In this document: positions 10,480 through 19,360 of the stretch, in pieces
How positions within the stretch are numbered: position 1 is the first letter of the stretch
Layout: every line of letters starts with the position of its first letter
Assembly: GCA_003427395.1 (NCBI GenBank)
Contig: BFEA01001044.1
Span: 144,155 to 177,875 of the forward strand
Length of the DNA: 33,721 bases
Origin: Chara braunii
Taxonomy: Eukaryota; Streptophyta; Charophyceae; Charales; Characeae
Direction: 5' to 3'
The notes under the pieces: model-generated
Seen by the model: the letters and a program-made list of their open reading frames with translations, nothing else
What the model was told of the DNA's origin: nothing
Databases searched by the model: none
Position numbers and translations under genes: made by a program

Positions 10480-11244
10480 TCATCTGGCTATGGTCGGGTC
10501 TGAAGGCGAAAAATTCTTGAGTGAATAAATAAGCGTCGTTGGGTCAATCTTGAGGATAAACCTCCTCCCAAAGAGGTAGTGCCTGAAGATTCTTAGGCAA
10601 TGCAGGACCGCTAAGGCTTCCTTTTTGAACTGTGAATAATTCCGCTCTGTTGAATTGAGTGTCCGACTTTCGAATCTTAGTGGTCTTTCCTTTCCGCCAC
10701 TGTCTGCTTGGATTAAAACGCCTCCCAAGGCGGTTGGCCCAACATCGGTCTCAACTATGAAAGGTCGTTCTATAGTTGCATCAAAATCAGACACTCCTAA
10801 TACTAGAACCCCTTCTCCGAATTCCTTCTTCAACTCTTCTACCACTTCTTCTTGACGGTCACCCCACTCGCAGTTTTGATCCTTTCGTACTAGCTTCCTC
10901 AGATGCTCTGTCTTGCTGGCAAATCTTTCTATGAACCTCCTCCAAAATCCACAGGTCCCAAGGAAGCTACAGACTTCTCCAGCATTCCTAAAGGGAGTAG
11001 GCCATTCCAGAATTTTGTTAGTCTTTTTACCATGAGGTCGTCGACCGTATTCGTTGCATACGTACCCCAGAATGGTTACTTCCTTCACACAATGTCTTGA
11101 TTTTACGCAATTGGCAATGAGGTTGTACTCTTCTAAGAGAGATAAAACTTCTTTTAACCCTTGGACGTGCTCCCATACGAATCCTCTTATCCCAAGAGCT
11201 ACCTTTGATTCATCATTCTCAATAGGTCCCTTGGGGTGCAACAT
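10480..11244 (-). pseudogene. pol: RT thumb/connection and RNase H
   Basis: The open stretch has 254 codons. Residues 80-106 read W-P-T-P-F-R-N-A-G-E-V-C-S-F-L-G then F-W-R-R-F-I, the standard segment after the RT active site in Ty3/gypsy elements. The RNase H domain follows: E-T-D-V-G-P-T-A-L-G-G-V-L (Asp167), F-K-K-E-A-L-A-V-L (Glu209) and L-K-I-D-P-T-T-L (Asp234), so the acidic residues remain although the usual T-D-H is changed. It ends at TGA 10480-10482, probably a former Trp codon since the frame continues beyond. The initial ATG is incidental. Confidence 0.9.
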
Positions 11245-11555
11245 TCATATGGACCGTTCCTCTAGGAGTGTGCATCGCCGTTATAGGACGATCTGCAGGA
11301 TAGACCGAAAATTGATCATACCCAGAGTAGAGATCAATTAGAGATACAATCGATCTCCCTGCGCAGGATTCTTACAAATGATCAGCGTTAGGTAATCCCC
11401 CAGCGTCTCTCACGATCACCGTATTCTTAGATTTAACAATTCATTATGGCCTTCCAATAACTTATTCACAAATCCCTCCAGGTGGACTCCTTCTTCGATC
11501 GAAGTCTGGTACTTTCGTTTCTTGGTCGCTGTCTCTTCTTTCTTCGATTTTCCTT
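11226..11555 (-). pseudogene. pol: Reverse transcriptase N-terminal part, frameshifted
   Basis: An upstream frame reads K-Y-Q-T-S-I-E-E-G-V-H-L-E-G-F-V-N-K-L-L. A second frame, with stops near 11445 and 11368, reads V-R-D-A-G-G-L-P-N-A-D-H-L, then S-I-V-S-L-I-D-L-Y-S-G-Y-D-Q-F, P-A-D-R-P-I-T-A-M-H-T-P-R-G and V-A-P-Q-G. These match RT blocks in order: the D-L-x-S-G-Y block carrying the first catalytic Asp, then the T-A-F-x-T-P-x-G-like block and the P-x-G block. The YxDD block should come next, but the frame runs directly into the post-YxDD segment. Confidence 0.8.
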
Positions 11556-11561
11556 CCTTAA

Positions 11562-11996
11562 TTATTTTTTTTCTTCTCTTGGCCTAATCTCCGCCTGCTT
11601 GTCTTCTTCTTCCCTGATCTTATCATCTTCGTCCTCGTCTCCTTCTACCGTGATTGGTGGTTCTTCCCCAGTCGGTTGGGAGGCTTGAGCTTGTTCCTTC
11701 GAAGGATTGCCTCCTCCAGGTCTTCTTGTAGCGTACGGAATCGAACCCCTTACATTTCTCTGGCCCATGCTAGTCTTTGCAGCCATATTGACCCTCAACA
11801 TTCTTGGGTTGAGTTCATTCGTTCCTTCTCCTCGTCCTTCACGTCCCATGGTAAATACTCTCAGATATCCAATCCCTTCTCTCCCAACTTCACATATTTC
11901 ACGAAGCCTTAGATGTAATCTTTGCATTTTATCCACCAGATCCTCCATCCTATCAAACATTGATGCTAACATCCTCTTCCTCCGCGTTTTCTTCAA
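11562..11996 (-). pseudogene. Acidic/charged Gag-Pol linker fragment
   Basis: This 144-codon frame overlaps the end of the previous one in another phase. It has a helical segment rich in Met, Arg and Leu (F-D-R-M-E-D-L-V-D-K-M-Q-R-L), then a proline-rich part and a strongly acidic end (E-G-D-E-D-E-D-D-K). It sits between the zinc knuckle and RT, where a protease would be expected. I see no D-S/T-G protease motif, so the protease is lost, unrecognisable, or never located here. Confidence 0.5.
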
Positions 11997-12760
11997 CGAG
12001 GGGAATGTTCTCCTTGTTTTCTTTGACCCTGATCCTGCTCATTTTATCTTCTAATTCCGTTATATTTTCCACATGCACAACAGGGTTCTCCTTTTCTTGC
12101 CAAATTCGAAACATTGTCGGAGCACTGGGGCCAAGTCTGGCCACCCGGAGGGTCTCTTCTCTCGTTCCGCCCAGAATGTCAGTATCGATCATTTTTCCTC
12201 TTTTGTCAAATATATCACCATCTATGTTCGAGGTTATGAGTTCTTCGCGTTCATCTAGCTTTCTGACGTGACACCGTTTTACCGTGTGTCCTTGGATCCC
12301 AAAGTGGGTACAAATGTACTCACTGTAATCTATCCATCCTCTGACGTACCCTTGTCCGTTTCATTGTCCGCTACCTCTACCATACCCTCTGCCGTAGCTT
12401 TGTTCGTATCCTCGGTCATACTCTTGCTGATATTCTTGTCCCAATTGATTGACACCCACTTGGGGTTGTCCCCAGTTTTCACCTTGACCTCCATTTCCTC
12501 TATTCCCTGCTCCTCGTTCTCCCGGTCCTTGATTCCTTCCAGCGTTCCTTTCTCTTCCACGTCCCTGTCCTTGTCCTTGGGACCGATTCTGGTTTTAACC
12601 GCCTCGGCGACTCGACCCTGGTTGATTCTTATTGGCTTGTTGGTTCTGCCCTGAGCCTTGCTCTCCTCCCAAATTCTGGTTTTGAGGCATCATCAAATAT
12701 GGTCCCTGCGTCGGCCATGGTCCCATCGGGAAATATCCGGGCCATGCACCCATTGGCGGT
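11953..12760 (-). pseudogene. gag: Gag C-terminus: Gln/Gly linker and degenerate zinc knuckle
   Basis: One frame, interrupted by a TAA near 12595 and a TGA near 12362, reads a proline-rich piece (P-M-G-A-W-P-G-Y-F-P), then a Gln/Gly/Arg-rich linker ending G-Y-E-Q-S-Y-G-R-G-Y-G-R-G-S-G-Q. A knuckle follows at 12271-12312, C-T-H-F-G-I-Q-G-H-T-V-K-R-C, a CX2CX4HX4C motif with the second cysteine replaced by Phe. The open part from 12192 continues through I-D-T-D-I-L-G-G-T-R-E-E-T to a stop at 11953. Such RNA-binding tails are normal for Gag. The missing Cys would impair zinc binding. Confidence 0.7.
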
Positions 12761-12763
12761 CTC

Positions 12764-13102
12764 CTAGGCCACTGCCCAAACCGAGTTGCGCTCGATGACT
12801 CTTGACCATACTGGACTAACCTGTTCTTTTCCTGAGCCTTGTCCCCCTATGGCTACATTCCTAGCTTTCCTTTGACATTTTGTCAATTTGACTACTTCCT
12901 CTGCATCTCCTTCTTCGATTTCCCCTTCTTCTTCTTCTTCTTCCTTCTGCCTTTTCCCAAATGGTTGCATCGCTGATAATACCTTCGCTGGTGACACCCT
13001 CTCCCTAAGTTCCTTTATCTCGTTTGCCATGTTGCTCAATACCCCTAACGCATTGTCCGTTCCTTGGACTGTTCCAACTGCCTTTCTCTTCCTTCGTTCC
13101 AC
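12764..13102 (-). pseudogene. gag: Gag middle region, charged coiled segment (first gag)
   Basis: This 112-codon frame is offset from the N-terminal gag frame, so a frameshift separates them. It has a helical segment (L-S-N-M-A-N-E-I-K-E-L-R-E-R), then a run of glutamates (about residues 53-68) and a basic stretch. Near 12845 the likely true frame moves again: the other frame reads A-Q-E-K-N-R-L-V-Q-Y-G-Q-E and leads into a proline/methionine-rich linker. It is a broken internal part of Gag, not an independent gene. Confidence 0.65.
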
Positions 13103-13230
13103 TTTGACCGGGTGATGAAATACCTGATCTAAGTCCCCGACTGCGATGTTCCTCTTAATGGTTTCCCAGGTCGTTTTCCTTCCTGCGGCTCCCCTCGAGT
13201 CAATTTCATGGCCTCATACCCAGAGAATTT

Positions 13231-13692
13231 TCACAGGCATATGACGCACTGCATTTCTTCAGACAACCCTGTGACTCTTTCGACTGTCTTCTCAAAGGCA
13301 TTAGCAAATGCCCCAATCGTGGTGAAATCGTTCCGGTTCATATTATAAAGGTGTTCGACCGTAAGCAGACCATCCCCTGATTCAAACTTCCTTTGCATGC
13401 CTTTCTTAAATTTTGCCCAATTATCATTGGCCTTCTTTACAACTTCTTCCACGTCTGGCTTGCACTCCCACCATACATACTTGTACAGCTGAGCAAATTT
13501 CGCCGCTGAAGTCAACTGCTTGAAGATCTGTTCAAGTAACTCCAACCAGTAAGATACTCTCTCTCCTTTGAACGGGAAGATATCTATTCTTGGCAAGTTG
13601 AATCTTTTTATCGTTCTCCTTTCTAGTAACTTAACAATTTCCGTTGCGGTAATAGGTGGCGGCCCCCCTCCATTGACCTCGTCGTCACTCAT
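13231..13692 (-). pseudogene. gag: Gag N-terminal/capsid region (first gag)
   Basis: A 153-codon open stretch begins M-S-D-D-E-V-N-G-G-G-P-P-P. It has features of a retrotransposon Gag capsid: a F-P-F-K-G-E-R segment, W-L-E-L-L-E-Q-I-F helix, a later W-A-K-F-K-K-G-M-Q-R-K-F segment, and A-F-A-N-A-F-E-K helix near residue 125. It ends at a TGA after C-V-I-C-L. The capsid C-terminal remnants continue in shifted frames from about 13220 down to 13100 (readable as W-E-T-I-K-R-N-I-A-V-G-D-L-D-Q-V). The start is the first ATG of a long open frame, with no better upstream choice seen. The family assignment rests on position before zinc knuckle and pol plus general character. Confidence 0.75.
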
Positions 13693-13854
13693 CTTTCTCC
13701 CCTTTTCTTTCCTTCTGTAGTTAGACCGTAGACCCTGTCAAGACACACAAAACAACCACTGACCAATCTTCTGCCACTGACTTGACATTTATTTTCTCTG
13801 TCTCAAAAACCCCTATCCTACCCGTTAACGAACCCTTTATGACGTAAATTCCCC

Positions 13855-15442
13855 TTTTTAATTGTTTAACTCGTCCAGAGGCACCTAATCCCTGTGCCAA
13901 AAGTTTCTAACCATACCAAACAATGAGGGAATATCACCTAACAAGACCTCGATATACACTTCCTTACAGAGCTTGCGCCAATATGTCAAGCGATCTTCTA
14001 GATGATAGGTGCGTAAATACGCATTTACGATACATAGGACATTATAGAAGTCCCTTTTCGCCAGTTTTGGCCCCATCTCTAAGTAAAATAGTAAATGACA
14101 TCAGACGCCTAAAACTCGAAACCCATCTCAGGCACTGATTGAGCTGCGAGTACTGCCCGTTCCACATTCTCTATTCCCCAAAATGCCTCGTCAAATTATG
14201 AACTTGGGAAAGGTAGTTTTAACATTTATTGTTGGATAAGCGAATTCAGTCGCCCATTTTGCCTCGATCGATCGTATGACCTCCCCTTCTTCCCCCCAGT
14301 ACATCTTTCGAGAAAAGGTTTCAAGTACCAAACCTGCAGCTAGAATACACTTGGAAATCGGACGACTCTCTCCTATCGCAAGGTCAATCACATGGGTTTT
14401 CCAGAGGAGAGTTGATAGGTATAAGGTCACCCGTACAACCGCATGCCTTTCCTCCGTGGTCCAACCAGTTTGTACCAGAGAAAAGTTTCATGTCCTATTG
14501 GTACTCCACATCATGTATCTATCTCTTCTTCTTCCTCTACCTCTCGTCGGGGTAACGTCATCTTCATTCCTACATCCCTCTGCTCAAGCAAGTTAATTAA
14601 GAAGTACTGGTCAGTGAACCACATTCCAGGCGCCATTTGATACCCTGTTTACACAACCATACAAGAACAACTTTTACCTCTTAGTCGATTATCTAATTCC
14701 TTCAGGCATGATTCCAACCATTCTTCCCTAGGTCTCTAAACGAGAAGCGTCCTATCTCACTATCAAGCTGGAAAGAGGATTATCCGTTGTAATTCGTCCC
14801 AATAGTTAAACCTACTCGCCAATTCATATCTGCGAGCATATGAGTCGACTTGTGGTAATATGCTTAGTAATTATTTTTCCTCAATTATATGTCCTATCTC
14901 CAAGTATAAGTAGTATATCAATAAAGAGGTGGACTCGTGATATTATTCTTCGGCACTGCCAACGCGACTTCCGCAGTTTTTTCTACTCGCGACCTCCCTC
15001 CGAAGGTTTCATTCACGATAAACATAGGATGGGTTCCTCTTAGGTATGTGACCGCTGGAAGGAATTCACAAACCCTTTTTACTTGCACTGTTCCTATAAC
15101 TCTTTCAAACCCATTCAGATGTGCGTCCCGGCTCCGAGTATCGAGTGCGGACTCCGCAAGCCACATTAGCCTTGAAAGAAATCGATTTATTCCTAAGGCT
15201 AAATTCATTATGATAGCCTGCAAATATTCCGACGAAACATACAATGTAACTCTTTGTATTGCACAACTTTCAACTTTGATCCATCCAGACTCAATCTAGA
15301 CGAGGGCATGTTCCCCCATAGACTTCCCCCAGCAATACCCTGTTTCCTCATTCTCCTCATGATGAGTTGGTAAATTTATCATTAGACCGCTCCTCATCTG
15401 CCTGAGTTCTCTGATCGTGAACTGGTACCGAGTAGAAGCCAT
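13855..15442 (-). pseudogene. Unrecognised gene with two tandem homologous domains
   Basis: Frames joined by eye give two related domains. Domain 1 (15442 to 14649) starts M-A-S-T-R-Y-Q-F-T-I-R-E-L-R and reads V-T-L-Y-V-S-S-E-Y-L, E-F-L-P-A-V-T, G-T-H-P-M-F-I-V-N-E-T-F-G-G, Y-L-E-I-G, Y-A-R-R-Y-E-L-A-S-R-F-N-Y-W. Domain 2 (14636 to about 13855) reads V-T-L-Y-L-S-T, E-F-A-Y-P-T, T-T-F-P-K-F-I, D-E-A-F-W-G, Y-L-E-M-G, Y-L-R-T-Y-H-L-E-D-R-L-T-Y-W at matching positions. Domain 1's last frame runs through a TAA in phase into domain 2 (TAA-ACA-GGG-TAT-CAA-ATG), so this may have been one protein. Each domain has several stops or frameshifts. No known fold or motif is recognised. It ends about 160 bp before the first gag in the same orientation. 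Confidence 0.6.
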
Positions 15443-15598
15443 CTTATTCTTGTTGATATACTCCGCCTATTTGTTGCACAACACAATCCAACCCACTTTC
15501 CCTTCATTTAGATATCACTAAGACTGACAACTTCGTTTGTCAAGCTCAGGATCAACCAACCACCTTAATTTTGTCACATTATCGTGTTTTTTCGGTTA

Positions 15599-16072
15599 TC
15601 ATATAATCTTCCTATATAATAAGTAGGATACCAACCCATAAATTTCTATATGGCATATTAAAAACATCAAAAGTGAGATACATAATCGTTTGTCAGGCGA
15701 CGTAGATTGGGAAACAACAGGAGGGTATGGGACGTGCGACGTTGGCTGCGCTGTTGATAAGCGCGGTTGAGGTAGGATCGTCAGTTGCCTCTCCTGAGCC
15801 GAGGAAGACGGCGGTGTGTAAGGTCCGAAGTGAGGTCGGCTAGGCGGTTCAAAACGTGGTGGAGACGCGCCGTAACGCCTCTCATATTTATAGGAGTAGT
15901 AAGCCATCTTCCCTGGTGAAGGAGTGCGTTCACGCCATTCCTCCTGATGCTTACGTGCAACCCTTCCTCCTTCTTCCCTAGTCCTTCATCTTCTTCCTCC
16001 TCCCAGTTTCCTCGTTCCCAACCTTCCGCCTCTTCCTCTCCCAACACCGGTCCCACGACCTTTGGGTGCCAT
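15599..16072 (-). pseudogene. Basic/proline-rich N-terminal frame, unrecognised
   Basis: From ATG at 16072 the frame reads M-A-P-K-G-R-G-T-G-V-G-R-G-R-G-G-R. One TGA interrupts it about 29 codons in. It then runs through R-T-R-E-E-G-G-R-V-A-R-K-H and M-A-Y-Y-S-Y-K-Y-E-R-R-Y (15907) into a Pro/Ser-rich part (F-G-P-Y-T-P-P-S-S-S-A-Q). RG repeats and proline-rich tracts suit a nucleic-acid-binding tail. It lies about 160 bp upstream of the two-domain pseudogene on the same strand and may be its N-terminus or a separate relic. Confidence 0.4.
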
Positions 16073-16559
16073 ATCAAAGTGCAGACCCAATTTAATTAAT
16101 GTCGTCCTAGGAGCTATGCAACCTAGCACTTTTGTCATTCGAATGGCCCTTGATAACCTCAAATTATTCTCAGAGGACTATCTACTTTCTAAGGTGATTC
16201 TTGCCGATAGGAGCCCCACCTATACTACTAGCTTACTCTCAAGTCTTAGCCTAATAAGCTTTATTTGTCGTTTTGCCTGGATCATCAACTTACCGCACCC
16301 GAGTCCATTCTCTAAGGAACTCGGCTTGGAAGCGAGATCCCCTGCAATGACGCCACCTCTCGCACGTGGTGGTCCCACACCCAAACGCAAAGTAATTCTT
16401 GTGTCGGACCTCACGATCGTACCACCAAGAGTCTCAGGTCACTTTAGCGAAACACCATTCCGACCGTGCACGTGTGCTATACCTCTCGCAAATCCCTACG
16501 ACAGGTTAGAGATCCCACGAGGTACAACTTACCTCCACCTGCGGGAGATGTCATCATCC

Positions 16560-16600
16560 CTTAGGTGGGCGTATCCCTGCTGAGCTACTGACCCACAAGC
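16560..16600 (-). other. A-box-like tRNA fragment
   Basis: The minus strand contains TAGCTCAGCAGGGATACGC, close to a pol III A box. A clear B box is not found at the expected distance and no cloverleaf forms, so this is at most a tRNA or SINE relic. Confidence 0.2.
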
Positions 16601-16635
16601 GACGGGCTTTATATGCAATCGAAGAGGTACGCCAA

Positions 16636-16735
16636 CCGAGGGAGTTTTTCTCGATCGCCGTAGCATAGGTATACGGGCGGTAGAACGCCTTAAGACTGAC
16701 CCGTATATCGTGCGCCGAGGTGCTTACTCCCTCGG
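16636..16735. repeat. Nested inverted repeats (100-bp foldback)
   Basis: An outer pair, CCGAGGGAGT (16636-16645) and ACTCCCTCGG (16726-16735), encloses an inner pair, TATACGGG (16670-16677) and CCCGTATA (16700-16707). A further GGCG/CGCC pair lies in the loop. Both main pairs are perfect. The segment could fold as one long interrupted hairpin in RNA or cruciform DNA. Confidence 0.8.
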
Positions 16736-16787
16736 GCTGACTATTTTATCAGGTCGACTTTTTCGGACAATTTTCCACGCTTAGCTA

Positions 16788-16942
16788 ACTATAATAATAA
16801 GTCTACGTTCCTTTATTGACCATATGAGAAATGTCAAAGTCTAAGACTTTTTTTTTTTTTACTATGATAATAAGTCTACGTTCCTTTACTGACCATATGA
16901 GAAATGCCAAAGTCGAAGACTTTTTTTTTTTTTTTTTTTTTT
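16788..16942. repeat. Tandem duplication ending in poly(T)
   Basis: A unit of about 73 bp (ACTATAATAATAAGTCTACG..., ending in a T tract) is present twice, at 16788-16860 and 16861-16942. The copies differ at a few positions and in T-tract length. Confidence 0.9.
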
Positions 16943-17040
16943 AATATTTTTTTTATAATCTCTCACTTTTTCAAGATCTCAGCAGAATCCTAGGCAAACT
17001 TTTCGAAGTTCAGGCCAGAGTGTGCCCTTCTACGTCGCCC

Positions 17041-17455
17041 CTTGTACTCACCCTCGTACGAGTACGGATTCGTACTCTTGTACTCGTACGCTACTCGTAC
17101 GCTATGGGCCCCGTACGAGTTTTTTTTTTTTTTTTTTTTTTTTTTAATANNNNNNNNNNNNNNNNNNNNNNNNNNNNNNNNNNNNNNNNNNNNNNNNNNN
17201 NNNNNNNNNNNNNNNNNNNNNNNNNNNNNNNNNNNNNNNNNNNNNNNNNNNNNNNNNNNNNNNNNNNNNNNNNNNNNNNNNNNNNNNNNNNNNNNNNNNN
17301 NNNNNNNNNNNNNNNNNNTTTTTTTTTTTTTTTTTTTTTTGCTTTTTCGTACAGGGGCGTACAAGACGTACAGGTTCTCGTCCAGGTTTCCGTACAGATC
17401 CCGTACAGAAATTACCTGTACGTTTCGTACGGAAAGCCCCCGTACGTGTACTCTA
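17041..17455. repeat. GTAC-rich motif array interrupted by assembly gap
   Basis: Repeated CGTACGAG, ACTCGTACG, CGTACAG and CCGTACGG words occupy both sides of long T runs (17121-17145 and 17319-17340) around the N gap. CCTAGGCA occurs at 16989-16996 and again at 17461-17468 and could be a target duplication around an inserted element. Similar CCGTACGG words lie near one end of the hAT-like element at 22254-23011, suggesting related elements. Confidence 0.5.
17150..17318. other. Assembly gap (N run)
   Basis: The gap is 169 N bases, flanked on both sides by T homopolymers. Frames crossing it are invalid. Single N bases also occur at 79 and 19219. Confidence 1.
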
Positions 17456-17469
17456 TGTAACCTAGGCAC

Positions 17470-18497
17470 CCTTGTTCATAGATATATATAAGTATATATG
17501 TAAATAAGGGGAGCGAATGAGCGGTAGACCTCACTTTCACAAATGTGGTGCCCCCCGTGTCCGAATATCCCAGATGATCTCAAAGTTGGAAAAGACAGTC
17601 CTCTGCCCAACACTTGTGCAGGTGGAAGAACAAAAAAAAAAAAAAAACATATACGCATACAAATGCAACATAGAATGCGCTACAAGCGTCAACCTTTAAC
17701 CGAATCATAGCAAGTTCCTCACTCCCCCAAACTCCGTCCTACTCCTGACTCCTTTCACCCAGCCCTTCACCCTTTTCAAAGACCTTCGAGGGTGACTTGG
17801 ACAATTCAAGCTTAGATACAGGGGAAAATTTGTTTGTTTTCTTTTCAGGTTTTGTCTTAGGTGTGGGTATCAAGCCATATGGAAGTTGAGTCGGAGTTCT
17901 ACCGATCTGTTATCCAATGATAACAAAATTACAATCTCTTACAATTTTTTTCGTAATTTCTCTCCAAGAGCGATAAACCTGTAGGCACAACACAGTTCGA
18001 GCGAAAACTTAACATCCGTTCACCGGGATCCTAGATGATTGACTCATGACCTAGAGGTCAACACGTACCGGTGACCCCTTCGTCTGACTTCTATTTCATA
18101 CCCAACTTTCAGGCTGTCACCCTGCTGGTCTAGGTAATCAACAAAGTTCATTCCCAACTACTTCGACCTAGCGATCCTACATAGACTCCCTTTTAAAGGT
18201 TGTTTACATGCATGATATCTTAGTAACCACAAGTAATGCCGTCAATTCAATCTAGAGAGAAACCATACGATGGTGATCAAGTCAAAGTTCCAGGGATGAT
18301 AAGTCTCTCTTAGGTCAAAATCTCACTTGTCCTCTCCTTACTAGAATCAGAAGTAGCTCGTTAGTGATTTGATTCAGTTATATGGAAAACAGGTATCCAT
18401 TGATAGACCGATCAGGATCTATTCATCCTCTATCAGTTATCTTCTTCTGAGGGCATTGCTCCTCTTATCTAAACATCTGCATCAAATCAAGTCGGAC
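17470..18497. other. Region without recognised features
   Basis: No coding frame, tRNA or transposon motif is recognised. A short palindrome TGACCT-AG-AGGTCA occurs near 18047-18060. Confidence 0.4.
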
Positions 18498-19360
18498 GGT
18501 AATAAGGCAGGCTTCTCGGAGCCTCGCTCCTCTTATTACTTTTATCCTTAGCCATTACAGTGATAAGGCAGGCTTCTCGGAGCATCGCTCCTCTTACCAC
18601 ATTAATCATTGTTACTATAGTGGTAAGGCAGGCTTCTCGGAGCCTCGCTCCTTCTCCTCTTACCACATTAATCACTGTTACTATAGTGGTAAGGCAGGCT
18701 TCTCGGAGCCTCGCTCCTCTTACCACATTAATCATTGTTACTATAAAGCTAAGGCAGGCTTCTCGGAACCTCGCTCCTCTTACCACATTAATCATTGTTA
18801 CTATAGTGGTAAGGCATGCTTCTCGCTCCTCTTACCACATTAGTCATTGTTACTATAGTGGTAAGGCAGGCTTCTCGGAGCCTCGCTCCTATTACCACAT
18901 TAATCGTTGTTACTATAGTGGTAAGGCAGGCTTCTCTGAGCCGCGCTCCTCTTACCACATTAATCATTATCGTTGCGGTGATAAGGCAGGCTTATCGGAG
19001 CCTCGCTACTCTTATCACCCTGTTTCTTTTGTTATTACAGTGATATTTGCTTATAAAAGTGGTAAGGCGGGCTTCTCGGAGCCTCGCTTACTCTTACCAC
19101 CCTGTTTCTTTTGTTATTACAGTGATATTTGCTTATTACAGCGGTAAGGCAGGCTTCTCGGAGCCTCGCTGACTCTTACCACCCTGTTTCTTTTGTTATT
19201 ACAGTGATATTTGCTTATNCCTGTTTCTTTTGTTATTACAGTGATATTTGCTTATTACAGCGGTTAGGAAGGCTCCTCGGAGCCTCGCTTACTCTTATTA
19301 CCTTACCCTTATTGCTATGGTGATAAGGCAGGCTTCTCGGAGCCTCGCTTACTCTTATCA
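18498..19360. repeat. Tandem array of hairpin-forming units
   Basis: There are about thirteen units. The core is GTGGTAAG-GC-AGGCT-TCTCGG-AGCCT-CGCTCCT-CTTACCAC, giving an outer 8-bp stem and an inner AGGCT/AGCCT stem. In the left part units are spaced 60 bp apart with an ATTAATCATTGTTACTATA linker. From about 19019 the linker changes to CCTGTTTCTTTTGTTATTAC and the period grows to about 80 bp. Outer stems vary in step: GTAATAAG/CTTATTAC (18499/18532), GTGGTAAG/CTTACCAC (several), GTGATAAG/CTTATCAC (18978/19011). Two units (18746 and 18806) are damaged. Open frames across the array are repeat artefacts. Confidence 0.9.
19183..19255. other. Suspected assembly join in the hairpin array
   Basis: The same 36-bp linker, starting CCTGTTTCTTTTG and ending TTTGCTTAT, sits on both sides of a single N at 19219 (19183-19218 and 19220-19255). 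No hairpin unit lies between. This looks like contig ends joined without merging, or a collapsed set of units. Confidence 0.7.

Larger units (their letters stand above)
6446..13692 (-). mobile_element. Decayed Ty3/gypsy-type LTR retrotransposon
   Basis: The coding order on the minus strand is gag N-terminus, Gln/Gly-rich linker, degenerate CCHC knuckle, acidic linker, reverse transcriptase, RNase H, integrase with HHCC and D,D35E motifs, and then a second gag region. RT-RNaseH-integrase order is diagnostic of the Ty3/gypsy class. Many in-frame stops and frameshifts, and a missing RT catalytic segment, show that it is dead. I could not find short LTRs, a tRNA-complementary primer site or target duplications immediately around it; the large repeats at 1-4882 and 23695-28516 are the only flanking direct repeats seen. 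Confidence 0.9.

Noticed and set aside
14937-15299. Plus-strand 120-codon frame
   Set aside because: It is antisense to the two-domain pseudogene, whose minus-strand reading is supported by internal domain homology.
18487-19147. Frames with repeated peptide units across the hairpin array, and a possible CRISPR array
   Set aside because: The units are tandem hairpins with near-identical linkers, not constant repeats with unique spacers. Peptide repeats are a by-product, and open frames occur on both strands.
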